This document shows, in pieces, positions 36,961-49,460 of a stretch of 64,000 nucleotides of DNA (positions are counted from its first letter, which is position 1; each line of letters opens with the position of its first letter). Under the pieces are notes generated by a model that was given only the letters and a program-made list of their open reading frames with translations, did not search any database and was not told the origin of the DNA. Source of the DNA: Dugong dugon (taxonomy: Eukaryota; Chordata; Mammalia; Sirenia; Dugongidae); the NCBI GenBank assembly GCA_030035585.1, contig CM057475.1, positions 486,001-550,000 of the forward strand. Reading direction: 5' to 3'. Both the position numbers and the translations under genes were made by a program.

Positions 36961-38299
36961 TATCTCTTTTTAATATATATATATTTATTGTAGTTTAGGC
37001 GAAGGTTTACAGAATAGTTTCTCATTAAACAGTCAGTACACACATGGTTTTATGATATTGGTTAACAACCCCACGACATGTCAACACTCTCCCTTCTTGA
37101 CCTTTTTTTTTTTTTTTGGTGAAAATATACATAGCCAAAGATACACCATTTCAAAAATTTCTACATGCACAGTTCAGTGACATCGATTACATTCTTCCAG
37201 TTGTGCTGCTATTATAACTTTAGATAAAGGTTTACAGAACAAAGTAGTGTCTCATTAAACAGTTAGTACACATGTTACCTGATGACAATGGTTAACAACC
37301 CCACTACATATCAACACTGTCCTTACTCAACCTTGCGTTCCCTATCACTAGATTTCCTGTCCCTTTCTGCCTTCTAGTCCTTGTCCCTGGACTGCTGTGC
37401 CTCATTAGTCCCATTCGGTTTTATGGGGCTGTCCACTCCCTGGCTGAACAGTAAACCTCGGAAGTGACTTCACCACTGAGCTAAAAAGGTGTCTGGGGAT
37501 CATACTCTCGGGGTTTCTCAAGTCTCCTTTAGGCCAGTAAATCTGGTCTCTTTTTGTGTGTGTGTGAGTTAGAATTTTGTTCTACATCCCTCTCCAGCTC
37601 TGTCAAGAACCCTCTGTTGTGATCCTGGTCAGAGCAGTCAGTGGTGGTAGTCGAGCACCATCTAGCTGTACTGGACTCAGTCCGGTGGAGGCCTTGGTAG
37701 CTGTGGTCCATTAGTCCTTTGGACTAATCTTTTCCTTGTATCCTGTTCTCTTCATTCTCCCTTGCACCGGAAGGGGTGAGACCAGTGGAGTGTCTTAGAT
37801 GGCTGCTCACAGGCTTTTAAGACCCCAGACGCTACTCACCAAAGTAGAATGGAGAACATTGTCTTTATAAACTGTGTTATGCCAATTGAGCTAGATGTTC
37901 CCTGAAACCATGGTCCCCACAGCCCTCCACCCAGCAATTCAGTCCCTCAGGGAGTTTGGATGTCTCTGTGGAGCTTCCATGACCTTTCCTTGTACAGGTT
38001 GTGCTGGTTTCCTCAGTATTGTGTACTGTCTCACCCTTCACCAAAGATACCACTTATCTATTGCCTATTTAGTATTTCCCCCCCACCTCACCCATTCCTC
38101 ATAACCAACAAAGATTGTTCCTTTTTGTGTGTAAATTTTTCATGGGTTTTTACAATAGAAGTCTCATACAATATTTGTGCTTTTGTGATTGACTTATTTC
38201 ACTCAGCATAATGTCCTCTTGTTTCATCCAAGTTATGAGATGCTTCACAGATTCATCATTTTTCTTCATCGTTGCATAGTACTCCATTGTGTGTATGTA

Positions 38300-41200
38300 C
38301 CATAGTTAGTTTACCCATTCATCTGTTGACGGCCATCTAGGTTGTTTCCACCTGTTTGCTATGCGAACAATGCTGCCATGAACATAGGTGTGCAAATGTC
38401 TATTTGAGTGATGGCTCTTACTTCTCTAGGATATATTCCTAGGAGTGGGATTACTGGATCATCTGGTATTTCTATTTTTAGCTTTCTAAGGAAGTGCCAT
38501 ATCATTTTCCAAAATGGTTGCATCATTTTGCATTCCCACCAGCAGTGCATAAGAGTTCCGATCTCCCTGCAGCCTCTCCAACATTTGTTATTTCCAGAGT
38601 TTTTGATTCGTGCCAGTAATGCCCGGGTGAGTTGGTATCTCAGTGTGGTTTTAATTTGCATTTCTCTAATGGCTAGTGATCGTGAGCATTTCCTCTTGTG
38701 TCTGTTGGCCCCTTGAATGTCTTCTTAGTGAAGTGTCTGTTCATTTCCTTTGCCCATTTTTTAATAGAATTATTTGTCTTTTTGTTGTACAGGTGTTGGA
38801 TTTTCTTGAAGATTATAGAGATTAGACGTTTGTCTGACTTATATTGTCCAAAAGTTTTTTCCCAGTCTGTAGGTTTTCTTTTTACTCTTTTGGTGAAATC
38901 TTTTGATGAGCATAGGTGTTTGATTTTTAGAAGATCCCAGTTATCTAGCTTATCTTCTGGTGTTTGTGTGTTGTTCTTTATGATTTTTAACCTGTTAATG
39001 CTGTATATTAGGGCTTGTAGTGTTAGTCCTATTTTTTTCTTCCATGAACTCTGCAGTTTTTGGCTTTATATTTAGGTCTTTGATCCATTTGAATTAGTTT
39101 TTTTATATGTTGTGAGGTATGGGTCCTGTTTCTTTTTTTTTGCAGATGGATATCCAGTTTTGCCAGCACCATTTGTTAAAAAGACCGTCTTTTCCCCATT
39201 TGATGGACTTTGGGCCCTTGTCGAAGATCAGGTGGATGGATTTACATCTGGGTTCTCAATTCTGTTCCATTGGTCAATGTGTCTGTCATTGTACCAGTAC
39301 CAGGCTGTTTTGACTAGCGTAGCTGTATAGTAGGTTCTGAGGTCAGGTAGTGTGAGTCCTCCAACTTTATTCTTCTTCAGTAGTGCTTGTCTTAGGTTGG
39401 GTTCTCTAGAGAAGCAAAACCAGTAAAGTGTATAAATATATATATATAGTAGAGAGAGATTATATCAAGGAAACAACTCACGCAATTGTAGAGGCTAGAA
39501 CATCCCAAGTCTGTGGATCAGGGTAGAGGCCTCTCCCAAGTCACACAGCCGCCAAAGCTGGAAAGCCCAAGGTTGGCAGGTCGGAGAGCAAGGCTCCCAC
39601 TCACAGGTGGTGCAGATCGACAAATCCCAGGTTTGGCAGATAAGCTGACAGCTCAAGTCCCAAGAACGGGAGATGAGAAGACAGGAAACAGCCACAGGAT
39701 CCAGAGCGAGCAAAAAGCCAGAACGTCTGCTTATATGCAGATGCAGGCCACACCCCCAAGGAGTCTCCCTTTCATCTGATTGGCTACTCACAGTATATTC
39801 AGTCATGGGAGTGATTACATTAAAACACTGAGAATCATGGCCCAGCCAAGTTGACACACAATCTTAACTATCACAGTGCTTTACTTATTCGGGGCTTCTT
39901 CCCTTTCCATATAAAGTTAATGATTAGTGTTTCCATCTCTTTGAAGAATGCTGTTGGAATCTGGATCAGGATTGCATTGTATTTGTAAATTGCTTTGGGT
40001 AGAATTGTCATTTTCACAGTGTTGAGTCTGTCTATCCATGAGCATGGTATGTTTTTCCATTTATGTACATCCCTTTCAGTTTCTTGCAGTAGTGTTTTGT
40101 AGCTTTCTTTGTGTAGGTCTTCTACATCCCTGGTTAGATTTATTCCTAAGTATTTTATTTCTTTAGGGGCTATTATAAATGGTATTGTTTTCCTGATTTC
40201 CTTTTCATCGTTCTCCTTATTGGTGATAGAGCAATCCAACTGATTTTTGTACGGTTATCTTGTATCCTGCTACTCTGCTGAATCTTTCTATTAGTTCCAG
40301 TAGGGTTCTCGTAGAGTCTTTAGGGTTTTATATGTACAGTATCATATCATCCACAAACAGGGACAGTTTAACTTCTTCATGACCAATTTGGATGCCCTTT
40401 ATTTCTTTTACTTTTGTTACTGCTCTACCTAGAACTTCCAGCACATTGTTAAATAAGAATGGTGATAAAGGGCATCCTTGTATTGTTCCTGTTCTCAAGG
40501 GGAATGTTTTCAGCCTCTCTCCATTAAGAATGATGTTGACTGTTGGTTTTGCATAGATGTCCTTTACTATGTTGAGAAATTTCCCTTCTATACCTATTTT
40601 ATTGAGAGTTTTTATCAAGAATGTGCATAGGACTTTGTCAAATGTCTTTTCTGCATTAACTGAGACGATCATGTGATTCTTTTCTTTTCTTTTATTTATG
40701 TGGTGGATTACATTGATTGATTTTCTAAAGTTGAACCATCCTTGCATACCTGGTATGAATCCTACTTGGTTGTGGGGTATTATTTTTTTGATATGACGCT
40801 GAATTCTATTGGCTAGAATTTTGTTGAGAATTTTTGCATCTATATGAATGACAGATATTGGTCTGTAATTTTCTTTTTTTGTGGCGTCTTTGCCTGGTTT
40901 TGGTATCAGGGTTATGCTGTCTTTATGGAATCAATTTGGAAGTGTTGCTTCCTTTTCTATGCTCTGAAATAGTTTGAGTAGTACTGGTACAAGCTCTTCT
41001 CTGAATGTTTGGTAGAATTCTCCAACGAAGCCATCTGGGCCAGGGCTTTTTTTGTTAGGAGCTTTTTTTTTTTTTAATTACCTTTTCAATATCTTCTTGT
41101 TATTGGTCTGTTCAGATTTTCAACATCACTTTGTTGCACTTTGGGTAGGTAGTGTGTTTCTAGAAAGTCATCCATTTCCTCTAGGTTTTGAAATTTGTTG

Positions 41201-42453
41201 GAGTATAGTTTTCCGTAATATTCTGTAATGATCTTTTTTAGTTCAGTTGGGTCTGTTGTAATGTCACCCATTTCATTTCTTATTTGGGTTATTTGCATCC
41301 TCTCCTGTTTTTCTTTTGTCAGTCTGGCCAGTGGTTTGTCAATTTTGTTGATTCTTTCCAAGGACCAACTTTTGGTTTTGTTGATTCTTTCTATTGTTTT
41401 TCTGTTCTCTATTTCATTTATTTCTGCTCTGATTTTTATTATTTCCTTTCTTCTGGTGGCTGTGGGCTTTTTTTTCTTTTTTGTTGTTCTCTTTCTATTT
41501 GTTTGAGTTGTGTAGTTAATGTTTTGATTTTGTCACTTTCTTCTTTTTTGATATGTGTATCTATTGCTATAAATTGTCCTCTGAGGACTGCCTTTGCTGT
41601 GTCCCATGATGTGTTTTCATTCTCGTTTGGTTCTAGGAATTTTTTGATTCCATCTCTGATTTCTTCTATTACCCAGTGGTTTGTAAGCAGGGTGTTATTC
41701 AGTTTCCATGTAATTGATTTTTTTTCATTGCTCTTTCTGTTGTTAATTTTACCTTGATGGCATTGTGGTCAGAGAAGATACTTTGTAATATATCAGCATT
41801 TTGGATCTTGTTGAGAATTGCTCTGTGGCCTAAGATGTGGTCTATTCTGAAGAATGTTCCATGTGCATAGGAAAAGAATATGTACTTTGCAGCTGCTGGA
41901 TGGAGTGTTCTATATATGTCTATGAGGTCAAGTTGGCTGATTTGCCCTTTAGGTCTTCTGTATCTTTGCTGAGTTTATTTTTAGTTGTTCTGTCCTTTAC
42001 TGAGAGTTGTGTGTTGAAGTCTCCTATTATTATTGTGGAACTGTCAATTTCTCTTTTCAGTGTTGTTAGAGTTTGTTTTATGTATTTTGGAGTCCTGTCA
42101 CTGGGTGAATAGATGTTTATTATGGTTATGTCTTCATGATGGATCATCCCCTTAATCATTATGTAGTGTCCTTCTTTGTCTTTTATAGTGGATTTTGTTT
42201 TAAAGTCTATTTTATCTGAGATTAGTATTGCCACTCCTGCTGTTTTTTGTATTTGCTAGCTTGATATATTTTTTCCAACCTTTGATTTTTAATAAATTCA
42301 CATCTTTGTTTCTAAGGTGTGTCTCTTGTAGACAGTGTATTGATGGATTCTGTTTTTTTTAATCCATTCTGTCACTCTCTGTCTCTTTATGGGTGCATTG
42401 AGTCTATTTAAATTCAGTGTAATTACTTATAGATGTGAGTTTATTTCTGTCAT
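38300..42453 (-). pseudogene. L1 ORF2, broken and LTR-interrupted
   Basis: Reading in from the 42453 side, the endonuclease frame at 41920-42234 carries 'IINIYSPSDRTPKYIKQTL' and a 'GDFNTQLS' motif. Reverse transcriptase follows at 41086-41361 (N-terminal), then 40328-40747 with '[16 protein letters not shown]' and the Asp-Asp motif changed to 'FVDDMILY' in place of the usual F/Y-A-D-D. The connection region is at 39871-40239. The cysteine-rich C-terminus is at 38359-38661 with '[20 protein letters not shown]'. The solo LTR at 39388-39875 splits the ORF. Multiple frame breaks as well. Confidence 0.88.
39383..39880 (+). mobile_element. Solo LTR inside L1 ORF2, 5-bp duplication
   Basis: A 488-bp LTR at 39388-39875 begins 'tgtcttaggttgggttctc' and ends 'ttaactatcaca' (TG...CA). 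It is flanked by an identical 'gtgct' at 39383-39387 and 39876-39880. Removing it and one duplication restores continuous L1 sequence. No retroviral genes remain. The LTR postdates the L1 insertion. It shares its family with the LTR at 5633. Confidence 0.92.
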
Positions 42454-42887
42454 TTTGTAGGGTTTTTTTTTTTTTTTTGTGGTGCTGACGTTTTCTTTAT
42501 TCTTCTTACTCTCCTGTGCTGAATTTCTTTTGTTTGTGGATTTTTTTTTCATTTCTTCTGTTTTTGTAGGTTTTGTTGTTACTGAGACTGTATGTTTTTC
42601 CTCTTTATTTTTATGAGTATGTTTGTTAACTCTGTTTGTGGTTACCATGAAATTTACCCTTATCTTTTTAAGTTTGAAGCAGTCTATTATTACTTGGTAT
42701 TGCCTTGCCTTCCTCTCCATTAGAAGGTTCTATTCCTACACCGTTTGTTCCCTACTTTATTGTTCTGATGTTGTCATTTACAGATTAACTGCTCTGATTC
42801 CCTGTTGTATTTCTTATGGTTTTGGATAGTCCTTGAGAGTTCATTTCCTAGACTGGTATCTGGCTGGTATGATCCTGTGTCCTAGAT

Positions 42888-43938
42888 TCAGCCTGTGGGC
42901 TGAAGTTGTTTGCCCTCAGATAATTCTTGTAAGTTTGGTTTGGTTTTTACATAGTCCCTTAATTTCTGTTTATCTGGAAACGTGGTAATTTCACCATCAT
43001 ATTTGATCAAGAGTTTTGCAGGATATATTATTCTTGGCAGGCAATTTGTTTTCTTTCTAGGTTTTGTATATGTCATCCCATTGCCTTCTTGCCTGCATGG
43101 TTTCTGTTGAATAATATGAGCTTAGTCTTATTGTTTCTCCTCTGTATGTGACTTCTTGTTTTTCACGAGTTGCTCTCAGGATTCATTGTTTGTCTTTGGT
43201 TTTGGCGAGAGTGATTATGAAATGCCGTGGTGATTTTCTTTTGGGGTCTATCCTATATGGGGTTCGTTGAGCTTCTTGGATGGCCAGCTTTTCATCTTTC
43301 ATGATATTGTGGAAGTTTTCTGTCAGCAGTTCTTCAATGATCCTCTCTGTGTTTTCTGTTTTCTCCCCGTGTTCTGGAACTCCGATCACTTGCAGATTTT
43401 TGCTTTTGATTGTATTCCACATAATTCTCAGGGCCTCTTCATTTTTCTTTGTTCTTTTTTCTGATTTTTCCTTTAACAGTGTTGTATGCAAGTGTATGTC
43501 TTCAATTCCGCTGATCCTGTCTTCCACCGTTTCAAATCTGCTCCTCAGACTTTCTAAAACACTGTCCATTTCTGAAATCTTGTTGTTTATGTTTTGGATT
43601 TCTAATTGTTGTTTTTGTATAATTTCTAGTTGTGAATTAATTTTGGCATTTTGTTCCTTCATTATTTTCCTGAATTCTTCAATTTTTTTTTGTATTTTCC
43701 ATAAATTTGTCTGCCTTTTCCACGAATTTGTCTGTTTTTTTCCTCATTTTTGTCTGCTTTTTGATTCAACACTTGGATAATTTTTGGATAGCATTAGAGA
43801 TTTGAATTCCCTATCAGTTAGTTCTAGTGCCTTTTCTTGTACTGGACAGTCATCTGGTGTTTTATTTTTGACCCCTGCTGGAACCATCCTGTCCTGTTTT
43901 TGTAAATGTTTTGATATTGTATGCTGTCTTCGGGGCAT
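42888..43938 (-). pseudogene. L1 ORF1, partly open
   Basis: The N-terminus at 43744-43938 opens 'MPRRQHTISKHLQKQDR' and includes 'ELTDREFKSLML'. A 159-codon frame at 43183-43662 covers the coiled coil ('KQQLEIQNINNKISEMDSV') and the RRM ('NLQVIGVPEHGEKTENTERI'). The C-terminal domain at 42888-43076 has 'LPRIIYPAKLLIKYDGE'. Frames differ between pieces. It is longer and of a different subfamily from the ORF1 at 51324-52547. Confidence 0.88.
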
Positions 43939-46248
43939 TCAGTAGTTATTTTTCTCATTTATTGATTGTAGATTTGTTTGTTTTGTCCTTTTTTAAAATT
44001 TGGCTATGTCTGAGCAGGCAGGCTGTGTGTTCTTTGTTGTTTGCTCGTTTGTGGGCGCGATACTTATCACCTCATTCTCCAATTGGCAGGGTCAGTCGCT
44101 CAGATACGGTACAGCAGGGCAGGTCTAGGTAAAGAGGAGTTTCTGGGATGGGTTGTTTGTGGCACTTACTACAGCCACCAGGGTGGGTCAGTAATCAGTG
44201 CAGCGCAGGTTCCGGTAAGCTGTGCCTGTGCTGCTTGGTGGTGTGATGTTAAATTCGCAGTGCAGGTTGGCAGGATAGAGAGGGGAAATTGTGATGTGTG
44301 GAGCTAAGATGGGTATGGGAGAGAGGATGAACAGGAACCAAAAACATACAAACAAAAAAGAGTGCTAGTGGAGCTTGCCATTGGAGTGGAGAGATGAGAG
44401 ACTATGAAATGGAGAAAAACAAAAAGAGGAAAGAAAAGAAAAGAATAGAATGAATAAATAAAAATTAGAAAGAAGAACAGCAAAGCTCCCAGGGATCCCA
44501 CCAGTGCACCTACGAGGTCTGGGGAAGTTGTTTCCAGGTGTTGAAGTACAGCCTGGCTAGAAGGCATAGAGGTGCCACTCAGCACCAGGTATTCAGGGGA
44601 CAGGAAGAAAAGGAAGGTACAGAGAGACAAGAAACTGAGTAATGAAGAAAGACAAAAAGGGAAAAAGAGGGAAAAGAAAACAAAACTAATTTAAAAAAAG
44701 AACAAGAAAAACCCCCAAAAAACAGAAAGAAAAAAAAAATACAAAAAAGAAATGTCCTCAGGGATCCCTCTGTGCTTCTGCGAAAGCTGATGGGTTAGGT
44801 CCCAAGCTGCGCATCACTGCCTGTCCAGAACAGGCTCCCAACTCCAGAAAAGTAAAAGAAAACAAACAATTCAAAATGAACAAAGAAAAGAAAGCCCCGG
44901 CATCCCACCAACATGGCAGCATGGACCGGGAAGCAGTTCCACACTCAAGTGGAGCCCCACAGCCCCTCAGGAAGAAGCAAAGATGGTGCACGGAGCAAGG
45001 TATTTGAGTGAAAGGAGCGGGAGGTGGTGAGAGGTAAGGAAGAAATCAAAAGAAGTGGAAAAAAGCAACACCAGTAGCCAACAAATGGCACTCAGGGAGT
45101 CGGCCAGTGTGGGCTGGTGGAATCCAAGCAGCCGTCTTCCCAGCCTAGAGACTGTGGCTGTGGGCAGCAGAGGAGGTCGAGTGGGGGTGAAGAAGGGTGT
45201 GGGGTGGGAAAGCATATATTGCCAGTTACTGGTTGTTGTGTCTCCTGCTGGAAGCTACATGAAGCTGCTTTCTCTCTATTTGCTGGTCTCTGATAGGAGT
45301 CCAAGATGGTGGACCCGTGCTGTGTTAGCTGATAGAGGACCTCTCCATGTATGTCTTCTCACTCTCTGTTCTCTGTCAGTTTCTTATTCCATTTGGTGCT
45401 TGGCTGAGTTCTTTATCTCTTCATTTGATGTTTAGGGTTTCAGGATTGGTGTTTTCTCTGTTTGGCTTAGTTTTTCAGATCTTTGCTGTGGAGGGACAGC
45501 GTGGTGCTTCTGCCTAGAGTGCCATGTTGCCGGAAGTCATTTCAAGATTTCCTTTTTGATGTTTGTTTTCTGCAGTGTTTATGATATGTGTGTTATTATG
45601 TTGCTGTTGTTTTGGTTTTTCATAATATTTTTTAATTAAACCTCTGCTTGGGGTTCAAAGGGATTTGAACCTGTAGCTTGATGTCTTCCATTAGTTGTGT
45701 AAAGTTCTCAGCCATTTTCTCTTCAAATATGTCTTCTCTATTCTATCTCCCTTCCTTCTGGGATTTTAATTACACATATGTTAGCATTTCTTACTATGCC
45801 TTCTATGTTTTTATCTACAGTGCTGTGCTTAGTATCCTTGTCTCCTCAGGCTTTGTTTTGGGTATTGTTTTTCTGACCTTATTCTAAGTCAGTAATTCTG
45901 CCTTCAGTTGTGTCTAATCTACCGTTAATCTCACCTGTTGAGGTTTACTATCTTGATTATTTTTTGCATAGTAGAATTTATATTTTGTTTTCTTTTATAC
46001 TTATGAGTTCTCTGCAAAAAATTCTCAATCTTATTTTTTGTCTTCTAGTACATTAAAAGTATCGTTATTTGAGAAAAAGTCTGTATCTTATAATACCAAT
46101 ACCTGAACCCCTGTGAGCCCATTTCTCCTGTCTATTGTTTCTGCTATATTTTGTTCATGTTGCCTTGTCTCCTCCTGGCCTTGTTATTCTAAATTTATGC
46201 CAGAAGTTGTTCTTTTAAAACTGTCCATAGGAATAATTTGAGGACTAA

Positions 46249-46477
46249 GGGGTTCTTGGAGTCCCTGGGTGGTGCAAACAGTTAAGCAATCAACTACTAG
46301 CTGAAAGGCTGTCTAGTTGAACACACCCAGAGGCACATCAGGAGATAGGCCTGGTGACCTGCTTCAAAAAGTCATAGCCTTGAAAACTCTATGGAGCAGT
46401 TCTACTCTGACACACATTGAATCACCATGGTTGGGAATCAACTTGACGGCAACTAACTACAACAACAGGGGATTCTT
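46249..46477 (+). mobile_element. AfroSINE, long form, with target-site duplication
   Basis: The body is 46258-46467, sense, with 'gagtccctgggtggtgcaaacagttaag' and the tail 'gaatcaacttgacggcaactaactac'. The flanks 'ggggttctt' and 'ggggattctt' match apart from one extra base. Confidence 0.88.
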
Positions 46478-46629
46478 ATCTTCCTCCAGAGAGAATTTCT
46501 TTGTTTCTGCCAGTCTTCTAGGAATAATATCAATCCAAGATTCCTTCAAACCAGTTATAAGGACTTAGGTGATTTGAAGCTGAGCTCAGTTTTTTCCCCT
46601 GCCCCACCCCCATCCAATATATGGCATCA

Positions 46630-47115
46630 TGTGTTTTTTTTTAATTGTGGTAAAATATATATAACAAAAACTTGCCATTTTATCCGTTTTTAAGTGTACA
46701 ATTTGGTGACATTATATACTATCACTATTATCCATTTCGAAAAGTTTTATATCACCCCAAATAGAAACTCAGTACTCCTTCTGCAGTAATTCCCATTCCG
46801 GCCTCCCGCCCAGCTGGTAGTAGTCACTAACAAGCTTTTATCTCTCTGTGTTTGCCTCTTCTAAATATTTCATATAAGTGGGAGCATGTAATATGTTGTG
46901 TTTTGTGCCTGACTTATTTCATCCAGCATAATGTTTTCAAGGTTCTTCCAGGCTGTAGCATGTATCAGGACTTCATCTCTCTTTGTGGCTGAATAATATT
47001 CCATTGTATGTTTATACTAAATTTTGTTTATCCGTTCATCTGTTGATGGACACTTGGGTTGTTCTCACCTTTTGACTATTATGAATAGTGCTGCAAAGAA
47101 CATTTGTATACACTG
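46630..47115 (-). mobile_element. 5'-truncated L1 3' end, L1MA/MB-like
   Basis: Antisense 3' UTR ('gtggtaaaatatatataacaaaaacttgcc', 'aagtgtacaatttggtgacatt') and the end of ORF2 ('tattccattgtatg...tccgttcatctgttgatggac'). Confidence 0.78.
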
Positions 47116-47510
47116 CGCTCAGTCTTAGTGAGAGCATATCTGCTTCTAGCTTTCAATCCTACTGTGCAGTCCTTAAGGCCCCACCTCCAAGCCAGAGGTG
47201 CTCTCCAGGGCTCCAGCCTCCCCTGGATCATGGCCCAGTAATTCTGCTGTTATCTTCTTAATAATCTGAAGTCTCAAACAGGTGTTCATGTTTTGATTTT
47301 AGTATTTTGCCCAGCATTTGTAGTTTTCCTCAGCAAGAATATTCGTCTGAATATCGTAGCTCACCATTACCAGAGACTCAGCTATGTATATTTTCAAAAT
47401 TGTTTTGCTTTATTTTATGCAATATTTCTATGTAGTTGTAACAGAAATAACATCCATGTCAACTCAGCCTGAACTGTGTTGGCAATTGTGTTGCTAGAAC
47501 CTTGCTTTCC

Positions 47511-47747
47511 CAATTCTCTGTAATAATTGCATTGGAGTCAATTCCGACTCATGAAACCTCATGTGTTACAGAGTAGAACTAAGTTCCATTGGATTTTCTT
47601 GGCTATAATCTTTATGGAAGCAGATTGCCAGGCCTTTCTTCTGTGATGCCCCTACGAATCAAAAGGTTATCAGTGGGTTTAAACTGTTAACCTTTTGATT
47701 AGTAGTTGAGCACAAACCATCTGCACCACCCAGAGACAAATTCTCTG
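47511..47747 (-). mobile_element. AfroSINE, long form, with target-site duplication
   Basis: Antisense. The tail 'attggagtcaattccgactcatg' is on the left and the decayed head is on the right. Both flanks contain 'aattctctg' (47512-47520 and 47739-47747). Confidence 0.85.
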
Positions 47748-47904
47748 CAAAGAATGTATATTACTTTTAGAGTCAGTAAAAAGTTATTTATTAAATTGGA
47801 GATGCAATTATTCTACAAATAACCCCTTTCACAATCCTTAGGCTGAAGACTCAAGGACTCTTTTTTTCATAAGAACAAAGAAAGGACCGTAGTACATCTG
47901 CATT

Positions 47905-48118
47905 ATATCTAGCTAACCTTTATTTATTAATTACTGTGTGCCCAGCACATGGTACCTTAGATATATTAAATTATTTATCTTCCCAACAATCCCATAAGAT
48001 AGACATAATTATTAAATGCTTTTTACAGCTGAGGAAACTGAGGTTAAACAGTTATTAATGACAGAACTGGGTTTCAAACTAGGCAATCTGATTACAGATC
48101 CCACCCTCTTAGTACACC
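47905..48118 (+). mobile_element. MIR SINE
   Basis: 'attactgtgtgcccagcacatgg', 'cttcccaacaatcccataagatag' and 'acagctgaggaaactgaggttaaac' follow the MIR order. Confidence 0.8.
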
Positions 48119-48120
48119 AT

Positions 48121-48158
48121 ACAGACAGACAGACACACACGCACACACGCACACACAC
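48121..48158. repeat. (CAGA)n/(CA)n microsatellite
   Basis: A short compound repeat following the MIR. Confidence 0.85.
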
Positions 48159-48289
48159 TAATGTGTGAAGTTGGTTTTAAAAAAAAAGAACTATTCAAAT
48201 TAAAATAGGATCCTTTTGAGCCTCACTAAATTAAAAGTAAATGAGAATTGTGTGTATGTGACAACATTAGTTGATAAGGTATTCTGTGT

Positions 48290-49225
48290 GTGTTAAATAA
48301 ATCTGCATTTATGAAAATAATTCCACAAGGATGTGGAGGAAATGAAACTATCATACACTGCTGGTGGGAATGTAAAATGGTACAACTACTTTGAAAAATA
48401 GTTTGACAGTTTACTAAAAAGTTAAGCATGTACCAACTGTACAATCCACCCATCCCACTGCTAACTATTTACCCAAAAGAAAATGAAAGCATATTTCCAT
48501 GAAAATACTTGTACATGACTGTATATTGTTGTTGGTTGCCATCCAGTCAATTCCGACTCATGGTGATCTCCTGTGTTACAGAGTAGAACTGCTCCATAGC
48601 GTATGCTTGACTGTAATGTTAATGGAAGCAGATTGTCAGGCCTTTCTTCCATGGTACCACTGGGTGGATTCAAATGGCCAACCTTTAGGTTAGTGGTTGA
48701 GCGCAAACCATTTGTGTCATAGCAGCTCTATTTATTTATAGCCCCCAAACTGGAAAAACCCCAAATGTCCATTAACAGGTGAATGGATAAACAAATCTTT
48801 GCATAGTCATACAATTGAACATTACTCAGCAATAAATAAGGACTAAGCTATCGATACACATAACAGCATGATATAATCTCAAAATAATTTTGATGGTGAA
48901 AGAAGCCAGCTTAAAAAAGAGTACATATTGGATGATTCCATTTATCTACAATTCTAGATAATGCAAACGAATCTATAGTGACAGAAAGCAGACCAGAGGT
49001 TGTGTGGGGATCATGGGGGTGCATGAGGTGTGAAGGGTAATTGAGGGAGGATGAACACAAAACACACAAAGAAACTATGTGATAATTTAAATTTTTATTA
49101 TTTCGATTGTGGTGTGATTTCATGTACGTGTACAGGTAAAAAGTCACCTAACAGTACATTTTAAAATGTGCAATTTGTTCCGTGTCAATTATACCTCAAT
49201 AATGCTGTAAACATTTAAAATAAGT
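48290..49225 (+). mobile_element. Old L1 3' end split by an AfroSINE
   Basis: 'cactgctggtgggaatgtaaaatgg', then after the SINE 'ccccaaatgtccattaacaggtgaatggataaac', 'gattccatttatctacaattctag' and 'tgtcaattatacctcaataatgc'. Typical L1M ORF2-to-3' UTR order in sense. It ends in A-rich sequence near 49225. Confidence 0.8.
48526..48718 (-). mobile_element. AfroSINE, long form, inside the old L1
   Basis: Antisense copy from 'gttgttggttgccatccagtcaattccgac' to the decayed head near 'gagcgcaaaccatttgtg'. Confidence 0.85.
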
Positions 49226-49246
49226 AAAAAATAAATAGGTGAGTTG

Positions 49247-49460
49247 TGTATTTGGTCAAAACCAGAGGGGGATAAAAAAAAAAAAAACAAAATGAAATAA
49301 ACCCGTTGCAGTCGAGTCAATTCCAACTCATAGTGACCTTGTAGGACAGACTAAAACTTCCCCATAGGGTTTCTAAGGAGTAGGTGGTGGATTCAAACTG
49401 CCGACTTTTTGGTTAGCAGTCAAGTTCTTAACTACTGCACCACTAGGGCTCTGTATTTGG
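49247..49460 (-). mobile_element. AfroSINE, short form, with A-rich tail
   Basis: Antisense. An A13 run near 49274 is followed by 'aacccgttgcagtcgagtcaattcc' and ends with the complement of the head, 'actgcaccactagggctc'. 'tgtatttgg' occurs on both flanks (49247-49255 and 49452-49460). Confidence 0.85.

Larger units (their letters stand above)
36970..45540 (-). mobile_element. Full-length L1, antisense, split by a solo LTR
   Basis: About 8.1 kb without the inserted LTR. It contains a 3' UTR (36970-38300) with a duplicated module at 37001 and 37223, ORF2 (about 38300-42453, LTR at 39388-39875), inter-ORF sequence, ORF1 (42888-43938) and a 5' UTR of about 1.6 kb to 45540. The 5' UTR holds two loosely repeated purine-rich blocks (44390-44480 and 44640-44760). 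It belongs to the subfamily of 13510-14772 and 34533-35954. ORFs are broken, so it is immobile. No secure target-site duplication was found. Confidence 0.88.
45600..47440 (-). mobile_element. Ancient L1M/HAL1-like ORF1 and 5' region, with insertions
   Basis: The plus strand carries 'cttccattagttgtgtaaagttctcagccattttctcttc', then 'gtctattgtttctgctatattttgtt', then 'ataatttgaggactaagg', the antisense of an old L1 ORF1 and 5' region. It is interrupted by the AfroSINE at 46258-46467 and an L1 3' end at 46630-47115. It continues to about 47440 with 'cagcattt...ttcctcagcaagaat'. Non-coding. Confidence 0.6.

Noticed and set aside
41284-41757. 157-codon frame resembling a multi-span membrane protein
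   Set aside because: Antisense of L1 ORF2 reverse transcriptase; T-rich strand artefact.
43280-43780. 166-codon hydrophobic frame on the plus strand
   Set aside because: It is the antisense shadow of L1 ORF1; the Phe/Ser/Leu-rich look comes from the complement of a Lys/Glu-rich coiled coil.
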